From Promethearchaeota archaeon (GTDB lineage: Archaea; Asgardarchaeota; Lokiarchaeia; Sigyniarchaeales; SOKP01), in assembly GCA_030606485.1 (NCBI GenBank), contig JAUWGH010000005.1, positions 74,129 to 138,128 on the forward strand: a DNA stretch of 64,000 nt. The letters run 5' to 3'. The first letter of the stretch is position 1. Each line of letters opens with the position of its first letter. A program made the translations under genes and the position numbers. Of this stretch, positions 17,253-25,747 are shown piece by piece. The notes under the pieces are model-generated. The model saw only the letters and a list, made by a program, of their open reading frames with translations, had not been told where the DNA came from and searched no databases.

Positions 17253-19742
17253 ATGAAAAATATCAATTCAAAGATGGATTTTGAAGATATTTTAGCCCTT
17301 GATAAAGTTATTGATTTAATTAAAGATTTTTCCGATAAAAATCCAATTAAGAAGTATAAAATTAATTTTAAGAAGATTAAAGAAAAGGTAAATGAATTAA
17401 AAAGTATAAAAGATAAAGATATTAAATCGAAATACAATTTATTTAAGACTATTTTAAGAAAATTAAAGTTAATTATCAAGCGAGAATTCCATCCGGAGAT
17501 ATTTTTCATTATTGGAGGGCATGGGGGTGTAATAATCAATGATATTGGTTTTTGTGAATTTGACTCTCCTAAATTTGCAATAAATCGCTTATTAGAAAAA
17601 ATGGAACTTGCAATTAAAACCAATATGCCTTATCATATTGAAATTGCAATAAGTTGTTTGGAATGGTTGTATAAAAAATATCCTGAAAAAATCTCGGAAT
17701 TTTTAAGATTATTTAAACTTGGTAGGTTTGAAATAATTAATCCTACTTTTTCACAACCATACAGTTTAATCATTGGTGCTGAATCGAATATTAAGCAATT
17801 CGAATACGGACTAAATTATTTAAAACAATTGGGATTAGATTGCACAATTTATTATTGTTCAGAAAGTTCGATACATCCTCAAATCCCTCAAATTTTAAAA
17901 GGATTTGAAATTGAATTTGGTTCCTTAAGGACTCGGCTTATTGGATTAAATCCCACTACCCCCTCTGGAAATATCGATTGGATAGGTTTAGATGATACAA
18001 AAATAAGTACAATCACAGAGCAATCTGGAGTCTTTAATGGAGAATATTGGCATGGAACATTCTTCAGAGAAATTCCAAACCTCCTATTTCAATCTGTCTC
18101 GCGTCCTTTTATGAAATACATTGTGTATTCTTCTATTGAAGATTTTATAATGCCCCAACCTTATCAAGAAGAAATTTGGAGGCTTTCAAAATTTTTAGAA
18201 ATCTTTGGAAAATTCATTACATGTTTTGAATTTTTTCAAAAATTTGAAAAGGATGGAGAGTTCAAATTCAGCCGGGATAATTTCGCATTAGCAGATAGTA
18301 TCTTTGTTTCAAATAAACTATTCCTTAAAAATAAAAAATGTGAGATTAGTTTATTAACTGCTGAGATTTTAAATTGCATTTTAGGGTTATTCAATGAGAC
18401 ATCAAATGATTCCTTTTTTGATGATTTGTGGAAGAAACTATTACTTACTCAAGCTCATGATAATTATGCAGTTCCATTCATACGATCAGGAGACTACTCT
18501 GCTCAACAATTGGGTCGTGAAGAATTACATAAATTAGAGATAAAAAATGATAAAATCTCAATTTCTGAATTAAGCTTCAAATTACAAAAAGAGATCCAAA
18601 ATCAATGTAGAGATTATTCTAGTGAGGCTCTTTCTAAATTGGCAGAAAAATTGGGATCAAAAACTGAAGTTATTAAAAACAATGATATCAATTTTCTAAT
18701 ATTCAACCCGACGGCAATTACGAGACGAGATGCCTTTTCAATTCAATTATCGTTAGAAGATCCTTCCAAAATGACACTTATTGAAGATAATGAAGAAATT
18801 CCCTTTCAATATCACAATTCTACCTTGAAATTTATGGCTGAAGTCCCAGGAATAGGTTTCAAAATATATTCACTAACCCAACAAAATGCTAAAATCTCTC
18901 AACCAAATACAGATTATTTTTATAAATTGAAAATTCTGGAAGATCTTAAGACAATTGAAATAAAATATAAGGATAAAAATGTATGTGAATTAAAATTTCA
19001 ATCAAAATTTGATTACAACCTATCAATAAAAAAGCATTATAAAGATAACATTGAAGAAAAATTCATATTGAATGGAGAAATAAACGAAAAAACTTTCAAA
19101 ATTGAAATTATTCAATATAACGGTGTAAATAGACTTGAATTCAATTTGGATTCTAATTCTTTAAGAGAAATAATACTTATTCCCAAAATTGAGATTTCAA
19201 AATCTTTTATTAATTATCCATTTGGCATCGAAGAGACAAAAAGAACAAATATACAAACATTGGACTTTTTATGGTTAAAAGGTAAAAATGAAGGAATAAT
19301 TTTCATGCAAAAAAATAGTCAGAAATTCCATATTGACCGTTATAATTTCAAAATACGAAATTTCATAACTTCCAAAGGAAGATTTGAATTTGCTTTATCA
19401 ATTACTAATGAAGATGAATTACATTCTACCTTAAACTATGCCAATTCCTTTCAATTTAAGTTATTCGGGATACGACTTAATCATAATCATAAATTTGAAA
19501 AGAAATCTATGTCATTTCTTACAATAAACCAACCAGTTACACTCATTAACTTATGGAGACGAAAAAATAATTCCTATTTACGAGTATTTAATCCAAGTGA
19601 TAAACAAAATAATATCCAATTTGAAGGAGCATTAATTAGAAATCAACTAAGAGAAATTAATTTTAATTACAATGAAATAGGATCTAAAAAAAATCGAATA
19701 GATAAAGTTAATCCTTGGAAAATTCGAACTTTTAAAATTTAA
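17253..19742 (+). CDS. Divergent GH38 alpha-mannosidase-like protein, catalytic site altered
   Basis: An 829-residue relative of the GH38 enzyme at 44444-47161. A helical N-terminal extension (1-75) precedes a GH38-like barrel. The zinc-site HxHxD motif of the sibling is replaced by GGHGGVIINDIG. The nucleophile segment DSFGQTPQLPQI of the sibling is ESSIHPQIPQI here, so the catalytic Asp is not conserved, and the HDGITG loop appears as AHDNYAV. The C-terminal half is beta-rich, as in GH38. It may be a pseudoenzyme or a glycoside enzyme with changed chemistry. There is no signal peptide. Assignment rests on shared motifs with the sibling. Confidence 0.7.
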   Translation: MKNINSKMDFEDILALDKVIDLIKDFSDKNPIKKYKINFKKIKEKVNELKSIKDKDIKSKYNLFKTILRKLKLIIKREFHPEIFFIIGGHGGVIINDIGFCEFDSPKFAINRLLEKMELAIKTNMPYHIEIAISCLEWLYKKYPEKISEFLRLFKLGRFEIINPTFSQPYSLIIGAESNIKQFEYGLNYLKQLGLDCTIYYCSESSIHPQIPQILKGFEIEFGSLRTRLIGLNPTTPSGNIDWIGLDDTKISTITEQSGVFNGEYWHGTFFREIPNLLFQSVSRPFMKYIVYSSIEDFIMPQPYQEEIWRLSKFLEIFGKFITCFEFFQKFEKDGEFKFSRDNFALADSIFVSNKLFLKNKKCEISLLTAEILNCILGLFNETSNDSFFDDLWKKLLLTQAHDNYAVPFIRSGDYSAQQLGREELHKLEIKNDKISISELSFKLQKEIQNQCRDYSSEALSKLAEKLGSKTEVIKNNDINFLIFNPTAITRRDAFSIQLSLEDPSKMTLIEDNEEIPFQYHNSTLKFMAEVPGIGFKIYSLTQQNAKISQPNTDYFYKLKILEDLKTIEIKYKDKNVCELKFQSKFDYNLSIKKHYKDNIEEKFILNGEINEKTFKIEIIQYNGVNRLEFNLDSNSLREIILIPKIEISKSFINYPFGIEETKRTNIQTLDFLWLKGKNEGIIFMQKNSQKFHIDRYNFKIRNFITSKGRFEFALSITNEDELHSTLNYANSFQFKLFGIRLNHNHKFEKKSMSFLTINQPVTLINLWRRKNNSYLRVFNPSDKQNNIQFEGALIRNQLREINFNYNEIGSKKNRIDKVNPWKIRTFKI

Positions 19743-19824
19743 ACCTTATTCATTATTACAATATTTATTTAAGATATTAACTAATATAATTTAATTAAAT
19801 TCCAAAAGAATGCATTGAAAAGAA

Positions 19825-20595
19825 ATGAAAGAAAAAATTCAAAAATTTGCTGAATTAATACTTGAATCTGAAAATATAGTAGCGCTTACTGGAGCGGGGA
19901 TGTCCACAGAAAGCGGTATTCCAGATTTTCGCAGTCCCGGCACAGGATTATGGGAGCGAATGGATCCTTCATTTGCAGATATATCAACTTTTACGCGAAA
20001 TCCCACAGAATTCTACCAAAAAATGTTAGAAATGGGTCTTAATATGATTAAAGCCAAACCAAATGCAGGCCATAAAAGCCTGACAAAATTTCAAAAAATG
20101 GGAAAATTAAATGGAATAATGACCCAGAATATAGATGGCCTACACAAAAGAGCTCATACTAAAAATGTAATCGAATTACACGGTAATATAAATGAAGCAA
20201 AATGCATGGGGAAATGTGGAAAAATACATCCTATAACAACTCTTGTTAATCAATTACTGCATTCTGATGCAAAATCAACAAAATGTCCTGATTGTGGTGG
20301 TGTTTTAAAGCCAAATGCAGTCTTTTTTGGAGAACAATTACCTGCGGAAGCGCTTGAAAGAGCCGATAAACTTATCGCAAACTGTGACTTAATGATGATT
20401 TTGGGCACAAGTCTTTTAGTATCACCAGCAAATTTTTTGCCATATAAAGCTTTAAACGTTGATGCCAAATTAGGTATAATAAATAGAGAAAAAACAAATA
20501 TTGACCATCAATGTCTCGTAGTCATACATGGAAGCATCGCAGAAATTCTTCCAAAAATAGTTGAAATTGTCGAAATTGAATATAATAAAAAATAA
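19825..20595 (+). CDS. Sir2 family NAD-dependent protein deacylase
   Basis: A 256-residue sirtuin. Motifs: NAD-binding LTGAGMSTESGIPDFRSP (about 21-38), TQNIDGLHKRA, the catalytic His in IELHGN, the zinc ribbon CMGKC...CPDC, NAVFFGEQLP and GTSLLVSPA. The class appears to be the prokaryotic CobB/Sir2Tm type. Substrates are acylated lysines, such as DNA-binding proteins or acetyl-CoA synthetase. It lies 44 bases before the radical SAM gene on the same strand, possibly co-transcribed. Confidence 0.95.
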   Translation: MKEKIQKFAELILESENIVALTGAGMSTESGIPDFRSPGTGLWERMDPSFADISTFTRNPTEFYQKMLEMGLNMIKAKPNAGHKSLTKFQKMGKLNGIMTQNIDGLHKRAHTKNVIELHGNINEAKCMGKCGKIHPITTLVNQLLHSDAKSTKCPDCGGVLKPNAVFFGEQLPAEALERADKLIANCDLMMILGTSLLVSPANFLPYKALNVDAKLGIINREKTNIDHQCLVVIHGSIAEILPKIVEIVEIEYNKK

Positions 20596-20639
20596 ACTAC
20601 AAAATAAATCAATATTTGAATTTAAAACCTAAATCAATA

Positions 20640-21746
20640 ATGGAACCTTTCCAACTTTTAATTAAACCAGTTTCTTTTGATTGTAATCTAAGATGTAAGT
20701 ACTGCTTTTATTTGAGAGTGGCTGATTTATATTCAAATAATGCACGCCCTCGTATGGATTATAAAGTTCTCGAAAGAATAATATCAAAATTCTTGCAATA
20801 TCGTTTTAATGAATCTGTTTTCAATTGGCAAGGTGGGGAACCTACTTTAATTGGGCTCAATTTCTATAAAAAAGTTGTAGAATTCCAACAACAGTATGGT
20901 ATGTCTGGACAAGCAATTGGAAATGCTCTTCAAACTAATGGAATTCTTATTAACGATGATTGGGGAAAATTTTTTAATGAATATCACTTTTTGATTGGTT
21001 TAAGTCTTGATGGACCCAAGCAAATCCATGATCGTTATAGAAAAAGTATTGGCGGTAAGTCAATTTGGGAAAAAGTAATGAAAGCCACTGAATGCTTAAA
21101 GAAAAATAATGTAGAATTCAATATATTATGCGTAATAAGTAAAGCAAATATTAATCGAGTTAAAGAGATTTACAATTTCTTTATAAATAACGGTTTTTTT
21201 TATTTACAATTTATTCCCGCTCTTGAAGCAGATGAAACTGGTAAGAAAGCATCTTATTGCATTAATGCATCCCAGTATGGCAAATTTTTATGTGACCTCT
21301 ATGATGAGTGGATAAATTCTAATCGACAAGCATCAATAAGAACTTTCGATGCAACCTTAGCTGGTCATTTAGGATATCCAATAGGATACTGCGCTCTCGA
21401 AGAAAAATGTGCAAATTATATAGTTGTAGAATGGAACGGAGATATTTATCCATGTGATTTCTTCGTCTATGAAAAATACAAATTAGGGAATATTTTACAT
21501 AATAATTTTACGGAATTAATTGAAAAACGAAATACTATATTTGCTTTTCAAAAAGAACAGCTTCCTCAAGATTGCTCGGAATGTGAATGGAAAAAATTGT
21601 GTTTCGGTGGATGTCTCAAAGATAGATTTTTCCCGGATAATCCACATCCAGAGAAAACATACTTTTGTGAAGGATATACAAAATTTTTTTCTTACACTAA
21701 TAAATATTTCGAAGCACAAGCAAATAATTTAAAAAAAAGAATTTAA
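20640..21746 (+). CDS. Radical SAM/SPASM enzyme, anaerobic sulfatase-maturase-like
   Basis: A 368-residue radical SAM protein of the anSME/SPASM group. The SAM-cluster motif is C15-x3-C19-x2-C22 (CNLRCKYCF). QGGEPTLIGLNFYKKV is the GGE region. The SPASM end carries further Cys (CALEEKC, YPCDFF, CSECEWKKLCFGGC) for two auxiliary [4Fe-4S] clusters. anSMEs convert Cys/Ser of sulfatases to formylglycine; related enzymes modify peptides. The phosphatase-superfamily proteins in this window lack the sulfatase C/S-x-P-x-R motif, so no substrate is evident. ATG 20640 is preferred because family members begin close to this point; TTG 20616 is possible. Confidence 0.88.
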   Translation: MEPFQLLIKPVSFDCNLRCKYCFYLRVADLYSNNARPRMDYKVLERIISKFLQYRFNESVFNWQGGEPTLIGLNFYKKVVEFQQQYGMSGQAIGNALQTNGILINDDWGKFFNEYHFLIGLSLDGPKQIHDRYRKSIGGKSIWEKVMKATECLKKNNVEFNILCVISKANINRVKEIYNFFINNGFFYLQFIPALEADETGKKASYCINASQYGKFLCDLYDEWINSNRQASIRTFDATLAGHLGYPIGYCALEEKCANYIVVEWNGDIYPCDFFVYEKYKLGNILHNNFTELIEKRNTIFAFQKEQLPQDCSECEWKKLCFGGCLKDRFFPDNPHPEKTYFCEGYTKFFSYTNKYFEAQANNLKKRI

Positions 21747-21835
21747 TTCTATTATTATTTAATTATGAAATAACACTTTCATCACGAACTTTTATACGAG
21801 GCTATCAATTATTACTTCTAATCCGAGTTCCTATA

Positions 21836-22407
21836 ATGAAAAAAAATCAAAAATATCAATTAAACAAAGAATAAAAACAGCATTCAATTCAGCAAAACCA
21901 CTTTTATTAAGACACCATCCATTATGTGAAAAATTTGAAGGACATACGTTTAGAATTAAAGGAATTGATTTCTGCATTGGATGCTTTATTGGATACCCAA
22001 CTGCAATAATTACGATTATTTCCTTACCATTTACAGGATTATTCAATATTTTCACACACACCGATTTGTTAATAATTTCAATTATTTTATTATCCAGTTT
22101 TTTGCTCAGTCTATTTGGCTTAACAAAAAGAAAATCCATTAAAATTATATCTAAGATTTCAATCGGACTTGGAGCAGGTTTTCTTTTTTGGAGTATATTT
22201 AACTCACCAAATCCATATAGCGTCAATTTTATAATATTTGGAATTACTTTTATCATAATACTATCCATATTAAATGCGTACCATGGATACGGAACATACA
22301 GAATATGTAAAAAATGTGAATATAAAGCTGATTGGAATAATTGCCCTGGTATGAGTTTCTTTAATAAACAAGGTAATTTTAAAAAGAAAAATATTGAGGA
22401 AAAATGA
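21836..22407 (+). pseudogene. Cys-rich small membrane protein, frameshifted in an A8 tract near its start
   Basis: The ATG at 21836 is followed by eight A and soon meets a stop. The neighbouring frame is open from there to 22407 without any ATG, GTG or TTG before TTG 22066. One extra A would join them into a protein of about 190 residues with a basic N-terminus, the segment HHPLCEKFEGHTF, then CIGCFIGYP, three or four membrane segments, and a C-terminal CKKCEYKADWNNCPG. The Cys pattern suggests a metal site on the cytosolic side. The family is not recognised. Real decay, slippage or a homopolymer error in the assembly are all possible. Confidence 0.6.
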
Positions 22408-22418
22408 AAAAAAAGAAT

Positions 22419-22772
22419 TTATATTTTAGTTCCACAGTTAGGACAATAAATTACTTCAGATGATAATTCAGCTCCGCATAGAGGACAAAATTTATACTCC
22501 CATTTAGAAGGAATATCAGCCGTATTTGAGGGGGGTGTTATAATGATTGTTTGTGTTACTGGTTGAGTAGTTGGAGCAATTACTTCTGGTTGAGCTGGTG
22601 AAAAAGAAGAACTCCCACAAAATGGACAGACAGAAGATTGTAAGACATAATAAATTAAATAAAGAATCCATAAACACCCAGTACAACATAATAGAAGGAG
22701 AAAGGTCCCAACATTGAAATCTGGGGACTTAGGTACCACATTTCTTTTACACATATTACAGTATCTTGCCAA
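22419..22772 (-). CDS. Double zinc-ribbon membrane-anchored protein
   Basis: A 117-residue protein. A split zinc ribbon is formed by CNMC (residues 5-8) and CPFC (49-52) on either side of a hydrophobic segment (23-45), an arrangement reminiscent of LITAF-like domains. A Pro/Thr/Gln-rich linker follows, then a second ribbon CPLC...CPNC at the C-terminus. A membrane-associated adaptor is likely. It starts with TTG at 22772. It is convergent with the frameshifted membrane gene, 11 bases apart. Confidence 0.75.
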   Translation of the reverse strand: MARYCNMCKRNVVPKSPDFNVGTFLLLLCCTGCLWILYLIYYVLQSSVCPFCGSSSFSPAQPEVIAPTTQPVTQTIIITPPSNTADIPSKWEYKFCPLCGAELSSEVIYCPNCGTKI

Positions 22773-22946
22773 TTTTCACGCCCTTAAAATCATTTATTTG
22801 ACAATTAATATAGTAAAAAATAAGTTTTTATACTTATATATTGGTTCGAAATAAACAAATTTTGAAAATTAAAAAATTATACTAATGCCTATCATGCTCT
22901 CTATTTAGACAGAAAGTATTTTAATTTCAAAAAATTATGAATATTT

Positions 22947-23630
22947 ATGCTAATTGGAGACATTGAGATAAACCCTACAAAAATAATATGCTTGGGTTTA
23001 AATTATAAAGATCACATCGAAGAAACGAGACCTGGACAAGCCCTACCAACTGAACCCGTATTATTCACAAAATCTCTAAATTGCCTAATCCAAAATAAGG
23101 AACCAATTGTATATCCTAAAATGTTATATGAAAATCGAAAATATAATCGTGTGGATTATGAAGTAGAACTAGCTTTTATAATAAAAGATAAATGTAAAAA
23201 TGTTTCTATTGAAGATGCATATGACTATATCTTAGGATACACAATATTTAATGATGTAACCGCCCGTAAAATGCAAATAAAGGACATTACTTCTAAACAA
23301 CCATGGTTTCGCTCAAAAAGTATTGATACATTTGGACCAATAGGCCCTAGAATTGTTGATACAAATACAATTTCAGATCCCCAAAACTTGAAAATTGAAT
23401 TAAAACTAAATGGAGAAATAAAACAATCATCAAACACTAAAAACCTTCTATTCAATGTTCCAGAAATCTTACATTATATAAGTAGGTTTTTTACAATGGA
23501 ACCAGGCGATATAATTGCAACCGGTACTCCAAGCGGAATAAGTCCCATTAAACCCGGAGACCTAATTGAAGCAACAATCGAAAAAATTGGCACGTTATCA
23601 AACCCTGTAATATTAGAAGGTGAAAAATAA
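22947..23630 (+). CDS. Fumarylacetoacetate hydrolase family protein
   Basis: A 227-residue FAH-superfamily enzyme. Motifs: CLGLNYKDHIEE at the N-terminus, the metal-binding VDYEVELAFII (Glu-x-Glu), GYTIFNDVTAR, KSIDTFGPIGP and PGDIIATGTPSGISPIKPGD. These match the acylpyruvase / 2-hydroxyhepta-2,4-diene-1,7-dioate isomerase / oxaloacetate decarboxylase group, which cleaves or decarboxylates 2-oxo acids using Mg2+. The exact substrate is unknown. It is a stand-alone gene with an upstream gap of about 175 bases. Confidence 0.92.
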   Translation: MLIGDIEINPTKIICLGLNYKDHIEETRPGQALPTEPVLFTKSLNCLIQNKEPIVYPKMLYENRKYNRVDYEVELAFIIKDKCKNVSIEDAYDYILGYTIFNDVTARKMQIKDITSKQPWFRSKSIDTFGPIGPRIVDTNTISDPQNLKIELKLNGEIKQSSNTKNLLFNVPEILHYISRFFTMEPGDIIATGTPSGISPIKPGDLIEATIEKIGTLSNPVILEGEK

Positions 23631-23679
23631 GAATTAATTACTATAAAAAAATAGAATTTAAAAAATTTTAAAATTTATC

Positions 23680-24453
23680 TTACTGATTTTTCTTTTCTTC
23701 TTTTTCTTTTTCTCTTTCTTCTCTCTCGGATTCTTCCTTGCCTTCAAGTCGAAGAACATCGATGATCTTTATGATTTCTGCTGCTTGTTTATATCTCTCT
23801 TCTCTAAATTTATCCTTATTCAATCTCTTATCGAAATTAATTGGAGTACCAATCTTTATTTTCAGCCGAGTACTAGGAATAATGTTAAATAGGGTCTTTT
23901 GTTCGGTGTATATTGCAATTGGAATAATTGGTGCGTCAGCAGCAACTGCAAACTTTATAATAGCTGCCATTGACTTGAGTTGCACTTCGTCAGTTAATTT
24001 TGCCTCAGGCGTCATCGCTACAAGATCACCCTTTTTGTTTAAATAATCAAAAACCTTTTCTACTGGCTCTATATCTTCTTTGCTCTCTGTACTTCGAAAC
24101 ATTCCTAACATCTTTAAAACTGGCCCAGCAACAGGATTTTTTATGAGTTTTGGGTGTAACATAAAATGTATCTTTCTCCCAGACACTTGACTTATAATTA
24201 GCATATCAAGCATTACATTTTTACTAATTGTTGTAAGAATTGCTTTCCCGAACAACGGAATATTCTCATTCCCGTCAATGGCTAAATCGTTAAATAACAT
24301 TAACGCAGAACCACCAATATATTTTAAGGCCCCATAAAGTAAATCACCCGCCACCGCCTTCATATTCACTTTCTCTGGCTCCTTTTCTTCTTCAAGAGAA
24401 ACCGATTTATTAGCTATGGTAATTTCCGATTTTTTATCAATATTTGATTCCAT
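23680..24453 (-). CDS. PlsC-like acyltransferase homologue with degenerate motifs
   Basis: A 257-residue protein with the overall layout of 1-acyl-glycerol-3-phosphate acyltransferases. However, the catalytic HX4D box reads K78-x4-D83 (ISKNVMLD) and the FPEGTR box reads MTPEAK. PIIPIAIYT and a Lys/Glu-rich C-terminal tail (about 225-257) are also seen. Loss of the catalytic His implies a non-catalytic acyltransferase-fold protein or altered chemistry. A GAGGTA site precedes ATG 24453. It is last in a minus-strand cluster that also holds a tandem PlsC protein (28340-30019). Confidence 0.75.
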   Translation of the reverse strand: MESNIDKKSEITIANKSVSLEEEKEPEKVNMKAVAGDLLYGALKYIGGSALMLFNDLAIDGNENIPLFGKAILTTISKNVMLDMLIISQVSGRKIHFMLHPKLIKNPVAGPVLKMLGMFRSTESKEDIEPVEKVFDYLNKKGDLVAMTPEAKLTDEVQLKSMAAIIKFAVAADAPIIPIAIYTEQKTLFNIIPSTRLKIKIGTPINFDKRLNKDKFREERYKQAAEIIKIIDVLRLEGKEESEREEREKEKEEKKNQ

Positions 24454-24474
24454 ATTTCTTTACCTCTTTTTATA

Positions 24475-24521
24475 ATTTTTTTCTAATCTAAAAGCCTTTT
24501 TTCATCCTTTAAAGTTTGTAT
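24475..24521 (-). repeat. Copy 2 of a 47-bp duplicated gene 3' end
   Basis: Matches 7484-7530 at 44 of 47 positions. It would encode a peptide ending LKDEKRLLD and stop, nearly the same as the end of the PAS protein, but an in-frame TGA lies five codons upstream of the peptide, so no PAS domain remains. It overlaps the last codons of the 64-residue gene in another frame. Confidence 0.85.
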
Positions 24522-24703
24522 ATAAGTTCATTTAATTCGTTCATACGTTTCTCGTAGAAGGCTTTTATATCTTTCTCGGATACAAAATTTGGTATCATTG
24601 TTTCCGTAAAATAATCAAATAAAGTCGATAATTTTGTCTTATGCTTTAAGGTATCTAAATATTCCTTTCCCATATTAAATAATTGTTCAATAAATTTAGA
24701 CAT
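24509..24703 (-). CDS. Small helical protein in the activase cluster, unknown function
   Basis: A 64-residue protein (MSKFIEQLFNMGKEYLDTL at the start), probably all helical. There is no known motif. The start at ATG 24703 is strongly supported by GGAGGTG (24712-24718) at 8-base spacing; that site lies inside the last codons of the activase gene, so translation is probably coupled. An upstream frame start at 24742 is less likely. Its tight linkage suggests it works with the activase or the acyltransferase-like protein. Confidence 0.7.
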   Translation of the reverse strand: MSKFIEQLFNMGKEYLDTLKHKTKLSTLFDYFTETMIPNFVSEKDIKAFYEKRMNELNELIYKL

Positions 24704-24705
24704 CT

Positions 24706-25734
24706 CTAAAACACCTCCCATTTTCCGCACCTTGACCCCCATCTGGCAATAACTTCATTATTCTCAACGATGGAGCATTCTACTATGGAGCAATTATTAG
24801 GGCAATCCCCACAATTGAACGTTCTCGTCCTAAAATCAATATCAGTCATTCTAAGCCCTCTAAATACTGTATCAATTTCATTATTTATATAATATTCTCG
24901 TGAAAGAATTGCCATTCCAAGCGCGCCCATGAGTACATTAAGACCATTTTTAGGAACAGTTATTTTACAGCCTAAGTGTCTTTCAAAAGCTTGAATAATC
25001 CCCTTATTAAATGAAACTCCTCCTTGAAATACAATAGGCTCTTCTAAATCTTTTCCTTTTGATAAATTATTTAAATAATTCCTTACTAAAGAGTCGCATA
25101 ACCCAGCAATAATATCCTCCTTTGAATATCCAGAATTTTGCTTGTGAATCATGTCTGATTCTGCAAACACGGTACATCGACCAGCAATTGAAGCAGGATT
25201 TTTTGATTTCACGGCATAATCACCAAAATCCTCAATTGGAATATTAAGGCGAGTTGCTTGGTGATCGAGAAAACTACCAGTGCCAGCTGCACATACACTA
25301 TTCATAGCGAAGTCTACAATGATTCCATCCCTGAGAATAATTATCTTTGAGTCCTGGCCCCCAATTTCTAAAATGGTTCTTACATCTGGATACAACGACT
25401 GAGTTGCCACAGCATGTGCGATTATTTCTGTTTTAGCAAGATCTCCTCCAACCACCGCCTTAGTTAAATATCTTGCAGATCCAGTGGTTCCACATGCTCT
25501 TATTGCATATTCCTGCAGCTCTGGATTTTTCTCAATTTGACTTCTCATTTCTGCCATCCCAAATTTGACGGAATCTATTGGACTGCCTTGATTTCGCAAA
25601 AAAACTTGAGATAAAACCCTTTGATCATTATCCATTAATACAAATTTGAGGGTAACTGACCCGACATCTATACCTAGATAGCTATCGTGTTTTCCATCTT
25701 TTGGCACGTGTGTTTTATCGTTAACCTGAACCAT
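24706..25734 (-). CDS. Acyl-CoA dehydratase activase (BadF/BadG/BcrA/BcrD ATPase family)
   Basis: A 342-residue ASKHA-fold ATPase of the 2-hydroxyglutaryl-CoA dehydratase activator / benzoyl-CoA reductase group. Motifs: YLGIDVGSVTLKFVLMD (phosphate 1), GGQDSK (phosphate 2), and the cluster-binding Cys residues in NSVCAAGTGSF and AGRCTVFAESD, which hold the [4Fe-4S] at the dimer interface. QGGVSFNKGI follows. A C-terminal extension adds CGDCPNNC and two further Cys, as in longer activases. It drives ATP-dependent low-potential electron transfer to a partner, probably the adjacent 396-residue protein (14-base gap). Confidence 0.93.
   Translation of the reverse strand: MVQVNDKTHVPKDGKHDSYLGIDVGSVTLKFVLMDNDQRVLSQVFLRNQGSPIDSVKFGMAEMRSQIEKNPELQEYAIRACGTTGSARYLTKAVVGGDLAKTEIIAHAVATQSLYPDVRTILEIGGQDSKIIILRDGIIVDFAMNSVCAAGTGSFLDHQATRLNIPIEDFGDYAVKSKNPASIAGRCTVFAESDMIHKQNSGYSKEDIIAGLCDSLVRNYLNNLSKGKDLEEPIVFQGGVSFNKGIIQAFERHLGCKITVPKNGLNVLMGALGMAILSREYYINNEIDTVFRGLRMTDIDFRTRTFNCGDCPNNCSIVECSIVENNEVIARWGSRCGKWEVF
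24712..24718 (-). promoter_or_regulatory. Shine-Dalgarno site for the 64-residue gene, inside the activase coding end
   Basis: GGAGGTG on the minus strand overlaps the codons for the penultimate residues of the activase (Trp-Glu-Val) and lies 8 bases before ATG 24703. It decides the start of the small gene. Confidence 0.7.
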
Positions 25735-25747
25735 ATTTTATAAACAC

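Noticed and set aside
24475-24521. A second complete PAS gene
   Set aside because: An in-frame TGA lies just upstream of the duplicated tail and no PAS motifs precede it.
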